NCBI GenBank assembly: GCA_016712315.1
Contig: JADJRG010000015.1
Location: 1-64,000 of the forward strand
Direction of reading: 5' to 3'
DNA from: Nannocystis sp.
GTDB taxonomy: Bacteria; Myxococcota_A; Polyangia; Nannocystales; Nannocystaceae
DNA length: 64,000 nt
Of this stretch, positions 21,113-30,550 are shown piece by piece (the first letter of the stretch is position 1; every line of letters begins with the position of its first letter). The notes under the pieces were generated by a model, which was not told the origin of the DNA, made no database searches, and worked only from the letters and a program-made list of their open reading frames with translations. A program made the translations under genes and the position numbers.

Positions 21113-21753
21113 ACAGCGCCCACAACATCGACAAGCTCCGCAACGATCTTTTCTTAGAGACCGCCGCCTTCGCCACGAAGCTCCGAGCCGCCGCCGACAA
21201 GGAGCCCCTGCGCGAGCAAGCGTGGCAGCGGCTCATCGACCTCTTCCGCTACGCCGGGGAAGGGGGCCGCCGCCGCTTCCTCGAAGGCATGAGGCTCCCC
21301 GGCGCCGCCGCCGAACGCCGCCGCACCTATGACATTTGCGTGCGCTCAGGCGCCAAGGATCACGAGCTTTGCCAGGCCCAGGCCGAAGCCCTCCCGCTCT
21401 TCCGCGACTTATTCGACGCCTACCCAACCTCGCACACCCCCAAAGACTGGTGGGCCGCACCTATCTCCCAACTCATCGGCGACTACGACCCCGACAACCC
21501 GCCCGCGGACGAGCTCCGCGGCTGGGAGCACCAGCTCCGTCAAACCCACGGCAAGCTCGGCGCGGAGATCCTCTTGGGCGTAGGCGCCGCCTTCGAGGCC
21601 GCCGAAGAGGCCCTCGGCGGCGCCGTCGAGAGCGCCACCGACGCCATCAACGCCCCACCGCCCCCCAAACCATTCCCCTGGCTCAAGGTCGGCGTCGCCC
21701 TCAGCAGCGCCACCCTCGTCGGCGCCTTCGCGTACCGGATCACCAGGAAGTGA
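21109..21753 (+). CDS. Unknown helical protein with C-terminal membrane anchor, 214 aa
   Basis: ATG 21109 overlaps the previous stop. A helical head (LRNDLFLETAAFATKLRAAA, EGGRRRFLEGMRLPGAAA, HTPKDWWAAPISQLIGDYD) is followed by an Ala/Glu-rich helix, a short Pro stretch and one C-terminal membrane segment (LKVGVALSSATLVGAFAY) ending RITRK. This is a tail-anchored architecture. No family recognised. Confidence 0.55.
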   Translation: MNSAHNIDKLRNDLFLETAAFATKLRAAADKEPLREQAWQRLIDLFRYAGEGGRRRFLEGMRLPGAAAERRRTYDICVRSGAKDHELCQAQAEALPLFRDLFDAYPTSHTPKDWWAAPISQLIGDYDPDNPPADELRGWEHQLRQTHGKLGAEILLGVGAAFEAAEEALGGAVESATDAINAPPPPKPFPWLKVGVALSSATLVGAFAYRITRK

Positions 21754-21759
21754 GCCGCC

Positions 21760-22369
21760 ATGTCCCTCTCGCCCAAACTCTTCGCGCGCTTCGCTCTTGG
21801 CGCCGCGACCATCGTCGAGGGCATCGCAGCGCTCACCCGTCACCGCGAGCGTGAGCTCGCCTTCGACGCCGCCATCGAGCGCGCCAAGGCCACCGGCCGC
21901 CGCCTCGTCGTCATCGGCGACCCCGACGCCGGAGCCCACACCCGGATCCATCGCGCCTACGGCTGCGGCGACGTATGTATAGACAAGAACGGCTGCCCCG
22001 CCTGTCCAGTCACCATCGTCGCCGACATCACCCACGGCCCGATCCACGGCGTCGACGACGAGTCCGCCGTCGTCTTCGTCTCCTGCGTCCTCGAATACGT
22101 CGACGACCTGCACGCCGCGCTCGGCGAGATCTCGAGGATCGCAGGCGTCGCCGAGAACGTCTTTATCGTCTCCGTCCAGCCCTGGACCCTCACCGCCCGC
22201 CTCTACCCGGGCGCGCTGGCGGGGCCGGGTCGTCAACCACGGCTCCGAGCAAACCGTCCACATGAAGTCCGTCGACCGTGAGGAGCGGCTCCTCATCGCC
22301 ACGGCCCTCGGCCTCACCCTCGCTACCGCCTTCTGGCCCAACAAAGAAGAAAGAGAAACAGAACCATGA
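21760..22369 (+). CDS. Class I SAM methyltransferase-like protein with membrane segments
   Basis: N-terminal segment FARFALGAATIVEGIAALT, then a Rossmann-like region: RRLVVIGDPDAG (motif I position), CPVTIVADITHGPIHGVDDES, and VVFVSCVLEYVDDLHAALGE, which reads like the post-motif of type-11 methyltransferases. The frame breaks near 22215; repaired, the tail reads RVVNHGSEQTVHMKSVD and ends with a second hydrophobic stretch (LLIATALGLTLATAFW). Stop TGA 22367-22369 overlaps the next ATG. The glycine pattern of motif I is weak (GDPDAG), so catalytic competence is unclear. The substrate is unknown. Confidence 0.45.
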
Positions 22370-22482
22370 TCATCACCTTCCACAATTTTAAAGGCGGCAC
22401 CGGCAACACCACCCTCGTCGCCCAACCCCCGCGGCATCGCCGGCCGAGCGCGTCGCCCTCGCCCGCCACCGCCGCCAACTAG
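22366..22482 (+). pseudogene. ParA/MinD-like N-terminal fragment with degenerate P-loop
   Basis: The ATG overlaps the previous stop. The product begins MIITFHNFKGGTGNTTLVAQ, closely matching the deviant Walker A (KGGxGKTT) of ParA/MinD ATPases, but the P-loop lysine is Asn. After about 20 residues the sequence loses this character and stops at 38 codons. A frame change near 22420 would join it to the next gene. It is either a truncated partition-type ATPase or an N-terminal extension of its neighbour. Confidence 0.4.
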
Positions 22483-22490
22483 CCCGCGTC

Positions 22491-23560
22491 ATGCCGCCCT
22501 CGCGCACCCCAGCCGCGATCTTCGACGCCGCCGCCGCCGCCTGGCGACCGTGGGCGGCCGCGCGCTACTCGCCCGAGCGAGTCGATCGCGTGATCGCGTC
22601 TCAACGCGCGCGCCTCATCGACCTCATCGAAGACACGATGCGCAAGCAGGGCAGGGAAGCGCCACCCCCGTGGTGGCAGCGCACGCCCGGCCTGCCGCGT
22701 GTCCACGACCTCGCCCTCCGCGACGAAGCCCGCGCCCTCCTCGAGGCCGTGCGCGCCTACGTCAACGATCCCGAGTGGTCCCTGCTCGACGAAGAAGACG
22801 CCGCCGCCACCATCCACGAGGCCATCGTCCCGCACTGGCCCCTCGACGACGCCGAGCGCCTGATCCAAGCCGTCGCCGACCTCGACGGCGGCCTACGCGA
22901 CGAAGACTCTTTTTAGAAGAACTCACCGCCGCCCTACGCGACGGCCACGCCCCCACGCTCGAGATCCACACCATCACCCCCGATCAAGCGTGCGACTTCG
23001 TCGCCCAGCACCACCGCCACCTGCCCGAGTGCAACCGCCGCGGCATCGTCCACGCCCTCGCAGCTCGCTGGCGCGGCCAGATCGCCGCCGTCGCGCTCGC
23101 GGGCGCTCCCACCGGCCGATGGAGCCGGACCAGCGATTGCCCGCCCGAGGGCACCCTCGAGATCACCCGCGTCGCCAGCCGCGCCGGTCTCCGCCGCTAC
23201 GACCGCAAGGGCCGCGACGTCCCCGTAAACGCCGCCTCCGCCCTCGTCGCCCACCTCATCGACCTCCTGCCCACCAGCGGCCGAGGCGCCCCCGGCTGCC
23301 GCCTCGTCACCTACCAGCTCACCTCCGAAGACGGCGCGATCTACCGCGCCCTCGTCGCCAAGGGTTTACGCCCCGTCGCGCTCAGCCGCCACGCCCAGGC
23401 CGGCGGCGCACGCACCCGCGTCGCCCTCCCTGGCGAAAAGATCCGCTGGGAAGCCGGCCCCGCCGCCGCCGCCCCGGACTGGAACCTCCTCCAACAATCC
23501 CACCGCCCCGGCGCTCAAGCCGCCTACGCCGCCTTCCTCGCCCGAAAGGAGCGCCGATGA
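22491..23560 (+). CDS. XF1762-family protein with N-terminal helical domain (frameshifted)
   Basis: Residues 1-141 form a helical domain (FDAAAAAWRPWAAARYSPER, RLIDLIEDTMRKQGREAPPP). One missing T in the TTTTT run at about 22912-22916 causes a stop; restoring it gives DEDSFLEELTAALRDG and continues into a domain with the XF1762-family pattern: HHRHLPECNRRGIVHALAAR, TLEITRVASRAG, then CRLVTYQLTSEDG and ALVAKGLRPVA. XF1762 proteins are small, GNAT-like proteins frequent in phages and mobile elements; their reaction is not established as far as I know. The stop overlaps the PAPS-reductase-family ATG. The fused N-terminal domain is unusual. Confidence 0.6.
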
Positions 23561-24818
23561 CCTTCCGCATCCCTGCCAGCTCCCGAGCTCGACTCCGTGA
23601 CCGGCTCGTCGTCGCCTCCGTCAGCGGCGGCAAGGACAGCACCGCCCTCGCCCTGCTCCTGCGTGAAGCCGAGATCCCACATGTGCGCGTCTTCGCCGAC
23701 ACCGGCTTTGAGCACCCCACGACCTACGAATACCTCGACCTCCTACGCGAGCGGCTGGGCGAGATCACGACCGTCCGCAACGAATCGCTGTGGCAGGACG
23801 CGCTCCCCGGCGAGCCGGGCATGCTGACGCTGATCCGCCGCAAGCAGATGTTCCCGAGCCGTCTGCGCCGCTTCTGCACCGAATCGCTCAAGCTCCGCCC
23901 GATCAAGAATTTCCTCGAACAAGTCGAGGAGGAGAGGGGACCCCTTGTCAACGCCGTAGGTGTACGAGCCGATGAGAGCGCGAGCCGGGCGCGGATGCCC
24001 GAGTGGGAGTGGTGGGGGGAGCTCGACGCCGAGATCTGGCGCCCTTTGCTCGCCGCTACCTACGACGACATCGTCGAGATCCACCGCCGCCACAACATGC
24101 CGCCCAACCCCCTCTACCTCGAGGGCGCGCGTCGTGTCGGGTGCCATCCCTGCATCTTTTCGGCAAAACACGACATCCGCCAGATCGCCCCCGATCAGCT
24201 CGTCAAGATCCGGCGCGTCGAACAGGACCTCACCGCGGACGCCGTCGCCCGCGGACGCGAACGACCGACCCGCGCCTTCTTCCAGGTACGCGGCCCCGCT
24301 GGACTCGCCTTCACCCCGATCGACGAAGTCTTCGAGCAGGCGCATACCATCCGAGGTCGCCCATGGGATCCGGCCGCCGAGCCCCCTGGGTGCCGTCGCT
24401 GGGGCCTCTGCGAAGCCGACGAAGCACCGAGCGAAGCCGCCGCGCCGATCGCTTACATCGGCCATGACCACGCGCTCGCCCTCGGCATCCCCCCCGAGCT
24501 GATCACGCGCTGGCTGAACGAGCGCCTCCTCCTCCCGGCGCATGGAGGCGCGCGCGATTGGGCCGGCTTCTATCAGCGTACCCCAGCCGTGGAGGCCGAG
24601 CTTGCAGCGCAGCTCGAGCGGATCCCCATCACTCGCCAGCAACTCCTCGCCCGAGGGATCACCGCCGCTCAGATCACCCGCTGGCGCAACGGACGCGGCC
24701 CATTGCGCCGCACCACCACCCGCGGCCTCTACGAGATCACCCGAGCCGCTCTCGCCAAACTCAGCGCATCGACCACCGATCAACAACCAACCAACAACCT
24801 GCCCCAAGAGACACCACC
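23557..24818 (+). CDS. PAPS-reductase-family (PP-loop) protein with C-terminal HTH-like repeats
   Basis: ATG 23557 overlaps the XF1762 stop. It carries the PP-loop SVSGGKDSTALALLL (residues ~23-37), VFADTGFEHPTTYEYLDLL, RFCTESLKLRPI and GCHPCIFSAKHD, all typical of PAPS reductase/DndC-like adenylating enzymes. After about residue 270 come two related segments (LGIPPELITRWLNERLLLP and RGITAAQITRWRNGRGPL) that look like paired HTH modules. Mobile-element members often sit in nucleic-acid modification loci. The literal frame has no stop until 25281, overlapping the next gene by about 460 bp, so the true end is uncertain and a lost stop near 24800 is likely. Confidence 0.65.
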
Positions 24819-26351
24819 ATGGCCGAACCAACCACCATCCGCCTCACCGCCACCGCCCCGCTCAACGGATCGGGCCTCATCCCTCTCACCCGCGAAACCC
24901 TGCAAACCACCACCGCCGGCCGCCTCTACAGCGCCACCATCCCGACCGGAAGCCGCCTCAACAGCGACGTCTTCGGCATTTTCTCAAGCGGCGCCCACAC
25001 CTCGATCACCGTCACCGCCTCCACCGACAACCCCCGCGACGTGCTCCGCGTCTACCTCGGCGCCGCCATCCGCAGCGAGCACCGCCTCGCCGGATCCCAA
25101 ACCATCACCCTCGCCCCCGGAGAGGAGCTCGGCTTCATCACCGAGGCCCCCACCGTCCTCCTGCTCGTCGTCAACGAGCTCTCCGAAGCCGACCAAACCG
25201 CCCGCCTCGACAGCACCGCTGCGCCCGTCATCCGCGCCCGCCTCACCCGTAACGCCGGCTTCACCGCCACCGGCGTCATGAACATCAACCTCCTCTGGTC
25301 CACCTCCTCACATGTCCTAGAGGCCACATCCAACGCCCCCGCCGGAGCCCTCCCGCTCGAAGCCCTCGATCCCCGCCAATCCCGCTACGCCGGCTATTAC
25401 TGGCGCGTCCGCGTCTCCGGCTGCGACGGCGCCTACTTTTCCGGCCCCGCCAACCGCCTCACCGGCGACGCCGCCCTCGAACAGCTCCTCCCCGGCCAGT
25501 GGTCCACCCCGCGCCGCGTCAGCCACGACGATCTCCTCGCCGTGCTCAGCCCGCCCGTGCGCGTCGGCTGCCCCACCGTCATCGCCGAACACGAGCTACT
25601 CCCCATCACCGAGGCCCAGCTCCTCGCCACCGCCAGCGCTCCCACAACGCCCCCACCGACCCAGCCCGCAGGCGCCATCCCGTGGGCCACCTTCCACGAT
25701 CTCAGTGTCAACGCCGCCGGCGCCGATCGCCACGAAGCCGGCTACCTCATGTGGACGCACGCCATCACCGGCAACTCCAACGTCATCGGCAACAAGGGCT
25801 TCCACGGGATCGGCACCGGCAACAAGGCCATGCTCGGCACCGACGCCCCGATCCTCCTCGGCCTCCCCCTCGCCCAACTCACCGCGCTCAGCGTCCGCTA
25901 CGCCCTGCGCACCGCAGGCAACGCCCACATCCTCAATCGTCCGTACATCAACATTCTCATCGACGTCAACGGCGACGGCACCCTCTACAAGATCGGCGTC
26001 TTCGATCGCGATCCCAACCCCGCCCTCAACCTGCTCGTCGACGTCGCCCAGGCCGACCCCACCGATCACGAGTACCTGCTCTCCTGGATCGGCACCGGCA
26101 AGCTCAAGATCGTCAACGAGCTCGCCGGAGTCACCCCCGCCGTCGATCTCGGCGCCGGCTGGCACAACAAGGTCTTCCACGTCAGCGACATCCTGGCCGT
26201 CTACCCCGACGCCAAGCTCACGAGGGCCTTCCCCGCCGACAACGGCCTCCCCGCCGATCTCACCATGCCCCCCCTCTGGCTCGTCCTCGGCGATTCCACC
26301 TACACCCGCTACTCGCGCGTCCTCCTGCGCGAAGTCCGGCTCAACAGCTAA
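24819..26351 (+). CDS. Putative structural protein C, 510 aa, paralogue of the 3917 protein plus extra domain
   Basis: ATG 24819 follows CCCAAGAGACACC. Residues ~1-270 are strand-rich and align with the 3917 protein (TLAPGEELGFITEAP, LLLVVNELSEADQT, RRVSHDDLLAVLSPPVRVG). The C-terminal ~240 residues are a separate domain, again strand-rich, with GTGNKAMLGTDAPILLGLPL, YINILIDVNGDGTLYKIGVF and HEYLLSWIGTGKLKIVNELA, and DVNGDG is a possible calcium loop. The frame is intact over the whole length. No known family is recognised. It could be a major or receptor-binding structural protein. That role is inferred from the duplication and context. Confidence 0.6.
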   Translation: MAEPTTIRLTATAPLNGSGLIPLTRETLQTTTAGRLYSATIPTGSRLNSDVFGIFSSGAHTSITVTASTDNPRDVLRVYLGAAIRSEHRLAGSQTITLAPGEELGFITEAPTVLLLVVNELSEADQTARLDSTAAPVIRARLTRNAGFTATGVMNINLLWSTSSHVLEATSNAPAGALPLEALDPRQSRYAGYYWRVRVSGCDGAYFSGPANRLTGDAALEQLLPGQWSTPRRVSHDDLLAVLSPPVRVGCPTVIAEHELLPITEAQLLATASAPTTPPPTQPAGAIPWATFHDLSVNAAGADRHEAGYLMWTHAITGNSNVIGNKGFHGIGTGNKAMLGTDAPILLGLPLAQLTALSVRYALRTAGNAHILNRPYINILIDVNGDGTLYKIGVFDRDPNPALNLLVDVAQADPTDHEYLLSWIGTGKLKIVNELAGVTPAVDLGAGWHNKVFHVSDILAVYPDAKLTRAFPADNGLPADLTMPPLWLVLGDSTYTRYSRVLLREVRLNS

Positions 26352-26362
26352 GCGAGCCCGCC

Positions 26363-28204
26363 ATGATCATCGAGGTAGGTAGCCAGCGTTACAAAGAGAT
26401 CTTCGGCGCCCGAGATTTCCTCACCCAGCCCTTCCAAAGCCGGCTACCGCCTCACCGCTTACTCGTCGAGGCCCTCGCCGATCCCTCCAAATCGATCACC
26501 GCCATCGACACGCTCCTCGCCGACGCCAACCCCAACGGCGTGCTCCACAGCGCCGGCCTGCAAGACATCCACCTCGGCACCCAGGTGCTCATGCACGCCC
26601 GCGTCGCCGCCTCACGCATCGGCGGCCAACTCGTCCTCCCCGGCAACGGCCTCTCGAGCAACCTCGCCGACGGCCTCGTCGACGTCATGAAAAATTTCAA
26701 AATTCCCTCCCGCGCCAGCGACGCCGACGTCCAAGCCTTCCTCATCGAAGCCAGCTTCGCCGTCGGCATGAAGGCCCTCGGCGCGATCGGCCCCGTCGGC
26801 AAGATCGCCGCCGCCGTCATCGGCTTCGCGAGGGAGATCATCCAGCTCATCAAACAACGCCGCCTCATCAAGGAGGACGACGCCCAGCGCCGCGAAGCCC
26901 TCGCCTACGCCAAACTGCCCCCCCTGCAAGAGCCCGACACCCAGGTGGACGCCTGGTACGTCGACCAGGTGCTCCGCCCCCTCATGGAAGGCCCCTCCTG
27001 GACGCCGATCTTCTCGCCGCGATTCGACTCGGATTCGTGGGTAGGTATCGAACGCAACGGCGGCTTTGCCTTCGCTCCTGGACGAGACGAGAATGGAGTC
27101 GATGACTTCGGCCGAGCTCGCAGAGTCTTCACTGCCAGCGGCGGCATAGGCTTCATCCCTGGCCTGGACCAGATCGCGAGCGTTGTGCAGGTCGCACATG
27201 ATCGGGAGATCCTCAAGCGCTGGAGTGGTGGCTCTTGGCCGATCCACCCGCAGATGGTCACCGATGTGGGAAAGTTCTTCGTCAACACCGGCCGGCTCGC
27301 TGCGGTCGCTTGGGCGTGGGCGACCGAAGTCGACGCTAGCCCCGACCTCTACAAGCTCCACCTCGGCGCTCTGCACGAGCGGTGGAAGCGCTACTGCGAC
27401 GGTGGTCGCCGCTACCTGCTCGACAACGCCAAGGACTGGCGCGAGAACCTCGGCAAAGGCCGCGTACTCTCCGATGATCGTCGATACCTCGCGGGTAGCG
27501 CGATCGGTTGCGCCATCGGAGCCTGGCGCTGCCTCCCCAAGGACAACGGCTACAGCCTGCTCAGCGCCGGTGTCCGCGGTGACGAGCTGCGCGGCCCTGG
27601 CCTCGGTCGCCAAGTCCTCGGCTGCGTCATGGATCCCCCCGCCATGGACGCCTACGCCAGCGGTCAAGCCTGCTTCACCACCATCTACGAGGAGCGGATC
27701 CAAAAGGTCCTCGACGAAGCGCTACGGCGCCAGCGTTACTTCCTCCGCCACTCCCTCGTCTCCGCGTACGTACGCGCCGACTTCGACGCCTTCCGCGACG
27801 TAAAGATCCGCGACGCCCTGCTCGGCGCCCGCAAGATCCTCCTCGAGCACCCCGACCGGATGCTCGTCGAGCTCGCCGATGTCGCCGGTGACGAGCCCGG
27901 CGTACCCACCGGCGACGGCAAGCTATGGAAGGACCAGCTCCGGGCCCGCGGCGTCAAGGAGAAGCACCCCCTCATGGGCGGCGCCGGTCGCCTCGCCGAT
28001 CGCCCCCCTGGCACCCTCGTTCCGCCCCGCGAGCCGCCGCCCAAGGTGCCCATCTACGAGGGCCCCTTGCCCTGGGGCGAGCTCGCAGAGCCGGCCCCAA
28101 CGGGCAGCCTCTCCCCGTGGCACATCGCGGGCCTAACCGCCGGCGGGCTCTTGCTCGGCGGAGGCGCGTTTGCGCTCGCCCGCCGCGCTCGCAAGGGCAG
28201 GTAA
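26363..28204 (+). CDS. Large unknown protein with C-terminal membrane anchor, 613 aa
   Basis: ATG 26363, 11 bp after the putative structural gene. The N-terminal ~180 residues include an amphipathic or hydrophobic stretch (VGMKALGAIGPVGKIAAAVI). The middle is mixed alpha/beta with many Trp (WSGGSWPIHPQMVTDVGKFF, AVAWAWATEVDASPDLYKLH). A Pro-rich linker (PPREPPPKVPIYEGPLPWGE) leads to one C-terminal membrane segment (WHIAGLTAGGLLLGGGAFAL) and a basic tail. Codon choice changes slightly after about 27020. It is the last gene of the module. No family recognised; possibly a membrane-embedded vertex, pore or penetration protein. Confidence 0.55.
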   Translation: MIIEVGSQRYKEIFGARDFLTQPFQSRLPPHRLLVEALADPSKSITAIDTLLADANPNGVLHSAGLQDIHLGTQVLMHARVAASRIGGQLVLPGNGLSSNLADGLVDVMKNFKIPSRASDADVQAFLIEASFAVGMKALGAIGPVGKIAAAVIGFAREIIQLIKQRRLIKEDDAQRREALAYAKLPPLQEPDTQVDAWYVDQVLRPLMEGPSWTPIFSPRFDSDSWVGIERNGGFAFAPGRDENGVDDFGRARRVFTASGGIGFIPGLDQIASVVQVAHDREILKRWSGGSWPIHPQMVTDVGKFFVNTGRLAAVAWAWATEVDASPDLYKLHLGALHERWKRYCDGGRRYLLDNAKDWRENLGKGRVLSDDRRYLAGSAIGCAIGAWRCLPKDNGYSLLSAGVRGDELRGPGLGRQVLGCVMDPPAMDAYASGQACFTTIYEERIQKVLDEALRRQRYFLRHSLVSAYVRADFDAFRDVKIRDALLGARKILLEHPDRMLVELADVAGDEPGVPTGDGKLWKDQLRARGVKEKHPLMGGAGRLADRPPGTLVPPREPPPKVPIYEGPLPWGELAEPAPTGSLSPWHIAGLTAGGLLLGGGAFALARRARKGR

Positions 28205-28267
28205 GGCCCCTCTCGCGACCCCCGTGCGCTTGCGCTCACGCCGGGGATCCGATATGTCTTAGCCCAC

Positions 28268-28597
28268 ATGAGGACCCTGGTGCTCCTGCTCGCGCTGCTC
28301 TCCCTTGTCATCGCCTGCAAGAAGGAACTGGGCGAGCTGTGCAGCGACGGCTCCGAGTGCGAAACCGAGGAATGCCGGGTTGTCGCGGCCGGAGCGGAGG
28401 TAGACATCTGCACATCCATCCCACCATGCCCCGGGGACGCGGTCGACATCGGTGGTTCCTGCATACGCCCGTGTAGTGAGGGCTGCGCGGAGGGGACCAT
28501 CTGTGAGCCGTTCTTCAAGGGCTGTGTAGCGGGCTGCACTGGCGAAGGTCAGTGTCGCAACAACACTTGCAACCTGGTGACTGGCTTCTGCGAATGA
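28268..28597 (+). CDS. Small Cys-rich lipoprotein, 109 aa
   Basis: Signal peptide MRTLVLLLALLSLVIAC with lipobox LVIAC, then a mature domain of about 93 residues with 14 cysteines in short spacings (CSDGSECETEECRVV, CSEGCAEGTICEPFFKGC). Such Cys-rich lipoproteins are common in myxobacterial genomes and are exported to the envelope. It lies between the accessory module and the ABC-3C system and probably marks the return to chromosomal sequence. Function unknown. Confidence 0.7.
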   Translation: MRTLVLLLALLSLVIACKKELGELCSDGSECETEECRVVAAGAEVDICTSIPPCPGDAVDIGGSCIRPCSEGCAEGTICEPFFKGCVAGCTGEGQCRNNTCNLVTGFCE

Positions 28598-28676
28598 CGC
28601 TGTTGTCCCCAACCCGAGCTGGGCGTGCTGACCCGCCCCAACGCGCGCTATCGGCCCGGCCCCCCTGCTGCACCTG

Positions 28677-28774
28677 GCGTCCCGCGGACGGGCTACCCCG
28701 GCCGGCCTGTGGGCCAGGGCGCCGCAATGCGCCGCGTGGTCTCGGCAGCGCTCTAAGTGACTTGGTGAGTGACC
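28677..28774 (-). repeat. Dispersed repeat, copy A (remnant)
   Basis: About 98 bp similar to 54342-54436, roughly three quarters identical by eye, sharing GGCCGGCCT[G/A]TGGGCCAGGG and GGTGAG[T/C]GACC. Read on the minus strand both copies give HQV..., AAE and AAPWP[T/I]GRPG, so they look like decayed C-terminal pieces of one minus-strand gene family. The 28598-28850 gap holds nothing else that I can support. Confidence 0.45.
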
Positions 28775-28850
28775 ACGATCTGCCGACGGCGGTGTACATC
28801 AACAAGGCGGAGCCGCTTCACTTAGTTCGACGCGCGACAATGGGCGAGCC

Positions 28851-30053
28851 ATGACTGGCGGCGGCACAGCTCCAACGGACTTCTCCGCAGCCGATTCAGC
28901 TGTCGGCTACCTGTACCAGGTGCGGCTTGCGTTGCTCTCGGCGCTGCAGCGACTGGCGAGCGACGAGACCTTCGCGCTGTACCTCGAGACGCTCGATGAC
29001 GTCGTCTTCGGGGCGGGCTCGGCGCTCGACCTGCTGCAACTGAAGCACCACTGCGACCGCGCCGCCAACCTGACGGACGCGAGCCCCGACCTCTGGAAGT
29101 CGCTCCGCGTGTGGATGGATGGCCGATCTCACGGGACGATTCCGACCGACGCGCGCCTGTTTCTCATCACGACCAGCGACGTCGGGTCGGGGTCCGCAGC
29201 CAGCAAGCTGACGGCTCACGACCGCGATGAGCCCGAGGCTCAGAAGCGCCTCGACCACACCTCGACCACATCGACGAGCGACACGAACCGGGTCGCGTAC
29301 GAGCTCTACCGCGCGCTATCGGCGACCGAGAAAAGCGCTCTCCTGAGCAGGATCGTGATCGCGCCACGAGCGCCCGACATCGTGAGCGTAGGCGACGGTA
29401 TTCGCGCGGAGGCTCGACTCGCCGTGCGGCGCGAGCACCTCGATCCCTTCGTCGCCAGGCTCGAAGGCTGGTGGTTCGGGCGCGCGCTGCGACAACTCGT
29501 CGATGAAGCCTCGCCGCCGATCCTCAGCGCCGAACTCGAGAGCGAGTTGCGCGACCTTCAAGAGCAGTTCAAGCGCGACGCTCTCCCCGTCGACCGGGAC
29601 ATCCTCGAGCAAGAGGTCGACGCCGCGGTATACGAGAATGCCGTGTTCGTGCACCAGGTGCAGCTCGCCGGCATCAGCCAAAGGCGCATCATGACGGCCA
29701 TCCGCGACTACTACCGGGCCTTTGCTCAGCGCTCGCGCTGGATGCGGGAGGAACTGCTTCTGGTAGGCGAACTGGACAGCTACGAACGCCTGCTGCGCGA
29801 AGAGTGGGAGCTCCAGTTCAATCGCTTCGCCGACGAGGCCGGCGACGAAGCCGACGACGACGCGATGCGCCAGGCGGCACATAAGGTTTACGCCTGGGTC
29901 GAGGGCAGCAGCTACCCCATCCGTCCGCAGGTTCAGCATCACAGCATGAGCCGCGGGTCGTTCCACATCCTCGCAGACTCGCTCCGGGTCGGTTGGCATC
30001 CTCAGTTCGTTGATCGCCTCCGCCACCTCCTCGAGCCCAGGGAGGCATCATGA
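28851..30053 (+). CDS. ABC-three-component system protein with N-terminal dsDNA nuclease-like domain
   Basis: 400 residues. The N-terminus (SAVGYLYQVRLALLSALQRL) followed by LETLDDVVF and LDLLQLKHH matches the restriction-endonuclease-fold effector (D...QxK core) seen in Cap4/DUF4297-type nucleases and in the effector subunit of ABC-3C conflict systems. The remaining ~250 residues are helical and end RVGWHPQFVDRLRHLL, the conserved C-terminal component. The stop overlaps the ATG of the middle component. Per the published description of ABC-3C systems this subunit would carry the killing or degrading activity under control of the ATPase. The frame is intact. Confidence 0.75.
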   Translation: MTGGGTAPTDFSAADSAVGYLYQVRLALLSALQRLASDETFALYLETLDDVVFGAGSALDLLQLKHHCDRAANLTDASPDLWKSLRVWMDGRSHGTIPTDARLFLITTSDVGSGSAASKLTAHDRDEPEAQKRLDHTSTTSTSDTNRVAYELYRALSATEKSALLSRIVIAPRAPDIVSVGDGIRAEARLAVRREHLDPFVARLEGWWFGRALRQLVDEASPPILSAELESELRDLQEQFKRDALPVDRDILEQEVDAAVYENAVFVHQVQLAGISQRRIMTAIRDYYRAFAQRSRWMREELLLVGELDSYERLLREEWELQFNRFADEAGDEADDDAMRQAAHKVYAWVEGSSYPIRPQVQHHSMSRGSFHILADSLRVGWHPQFVDRLRHLLEPREAS

Positions 30054-30550
30054 CGCTTGCCCCCTGGTCGGAGCGCCCGCTCGAGCAGGCGCGTCTGCTG
30101 AATCCGGCTTTCGTTGGCACGCTCCTGTGGTCCTGCGCGCGGGCTTACAAGACGGCGGCCGACCAGCCGCAGCCCTACGCGCTTTCGTTTCTCGTGGCGC
30201 CGGTGGTCCTCCACAAGAGCACGCGAGAGAGCCTCCCGATCACGACTCGGACGTCTCTCGTTTCTTGGGTCGGCGAAAACCCGAGGGTCATCGTCGGCTT
30301 CGCCGAACGAGCGAGGTCCATCGTTCCTATGGTCAAGGAGGCCGTGCTCTTCGCCAGCAATGGCGGCTTGCTGCAGGTGCAGGAGTCCCGCGTCGTCGCC
30401 AAAGCCCGGCCGCGGAGCATGGCCCGGTTCGAGCGCGAGGCCTCCGACGAGGTGAAGGCGTGCATCAAGAAGGCTGATTTTCTCGGGAAGTGGTTCGCGC
30501 TCTCGGGTGACTACACCACCGTGATGGCTCTGTGGGGAGTTGCGCCGTGA
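30050..30550 (+). CDS. ABC-three-component system middle component, 166 aa
   Basis: Begins MTLAPWSERPLEQARLLNPA; the motif NPAF followed by a helical core (YALSFLVAPVVLHKSTRESL) and EVKACIKKADFLGKWFALSG is typical of the middle component of ABC-3C systems. ATG overlaps the upstream stop; the stop overlaps the downstream GTG. The three genes are therefore one tightly coupled operon. No enzymatic residues expected. Confidence 0.75.
   Translation: MTLAPWSERPLEQARLLNPAFVGTLLWSCARAYKTAADQPQPYALSFLVAPVVLHKSTRESLPITTRTSLVSWVGENPRVIVGFAERARSIVPMVKEAVLFASNGGLLQVQESRVVAKARPRSMARFEREASDEVKACIKKADFLGKWFALSGDYTTVMALWGVAP

Noticed and set aside
23557..25281. PAPS-reductase-family gene extended to its literal stop at 25281
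   Set aside because: After about 24800 the product becomes Pro/Ser/Arg-rich shadow of the intact 24819 gene; all three plus frames happen to be open here because of the high GC content.
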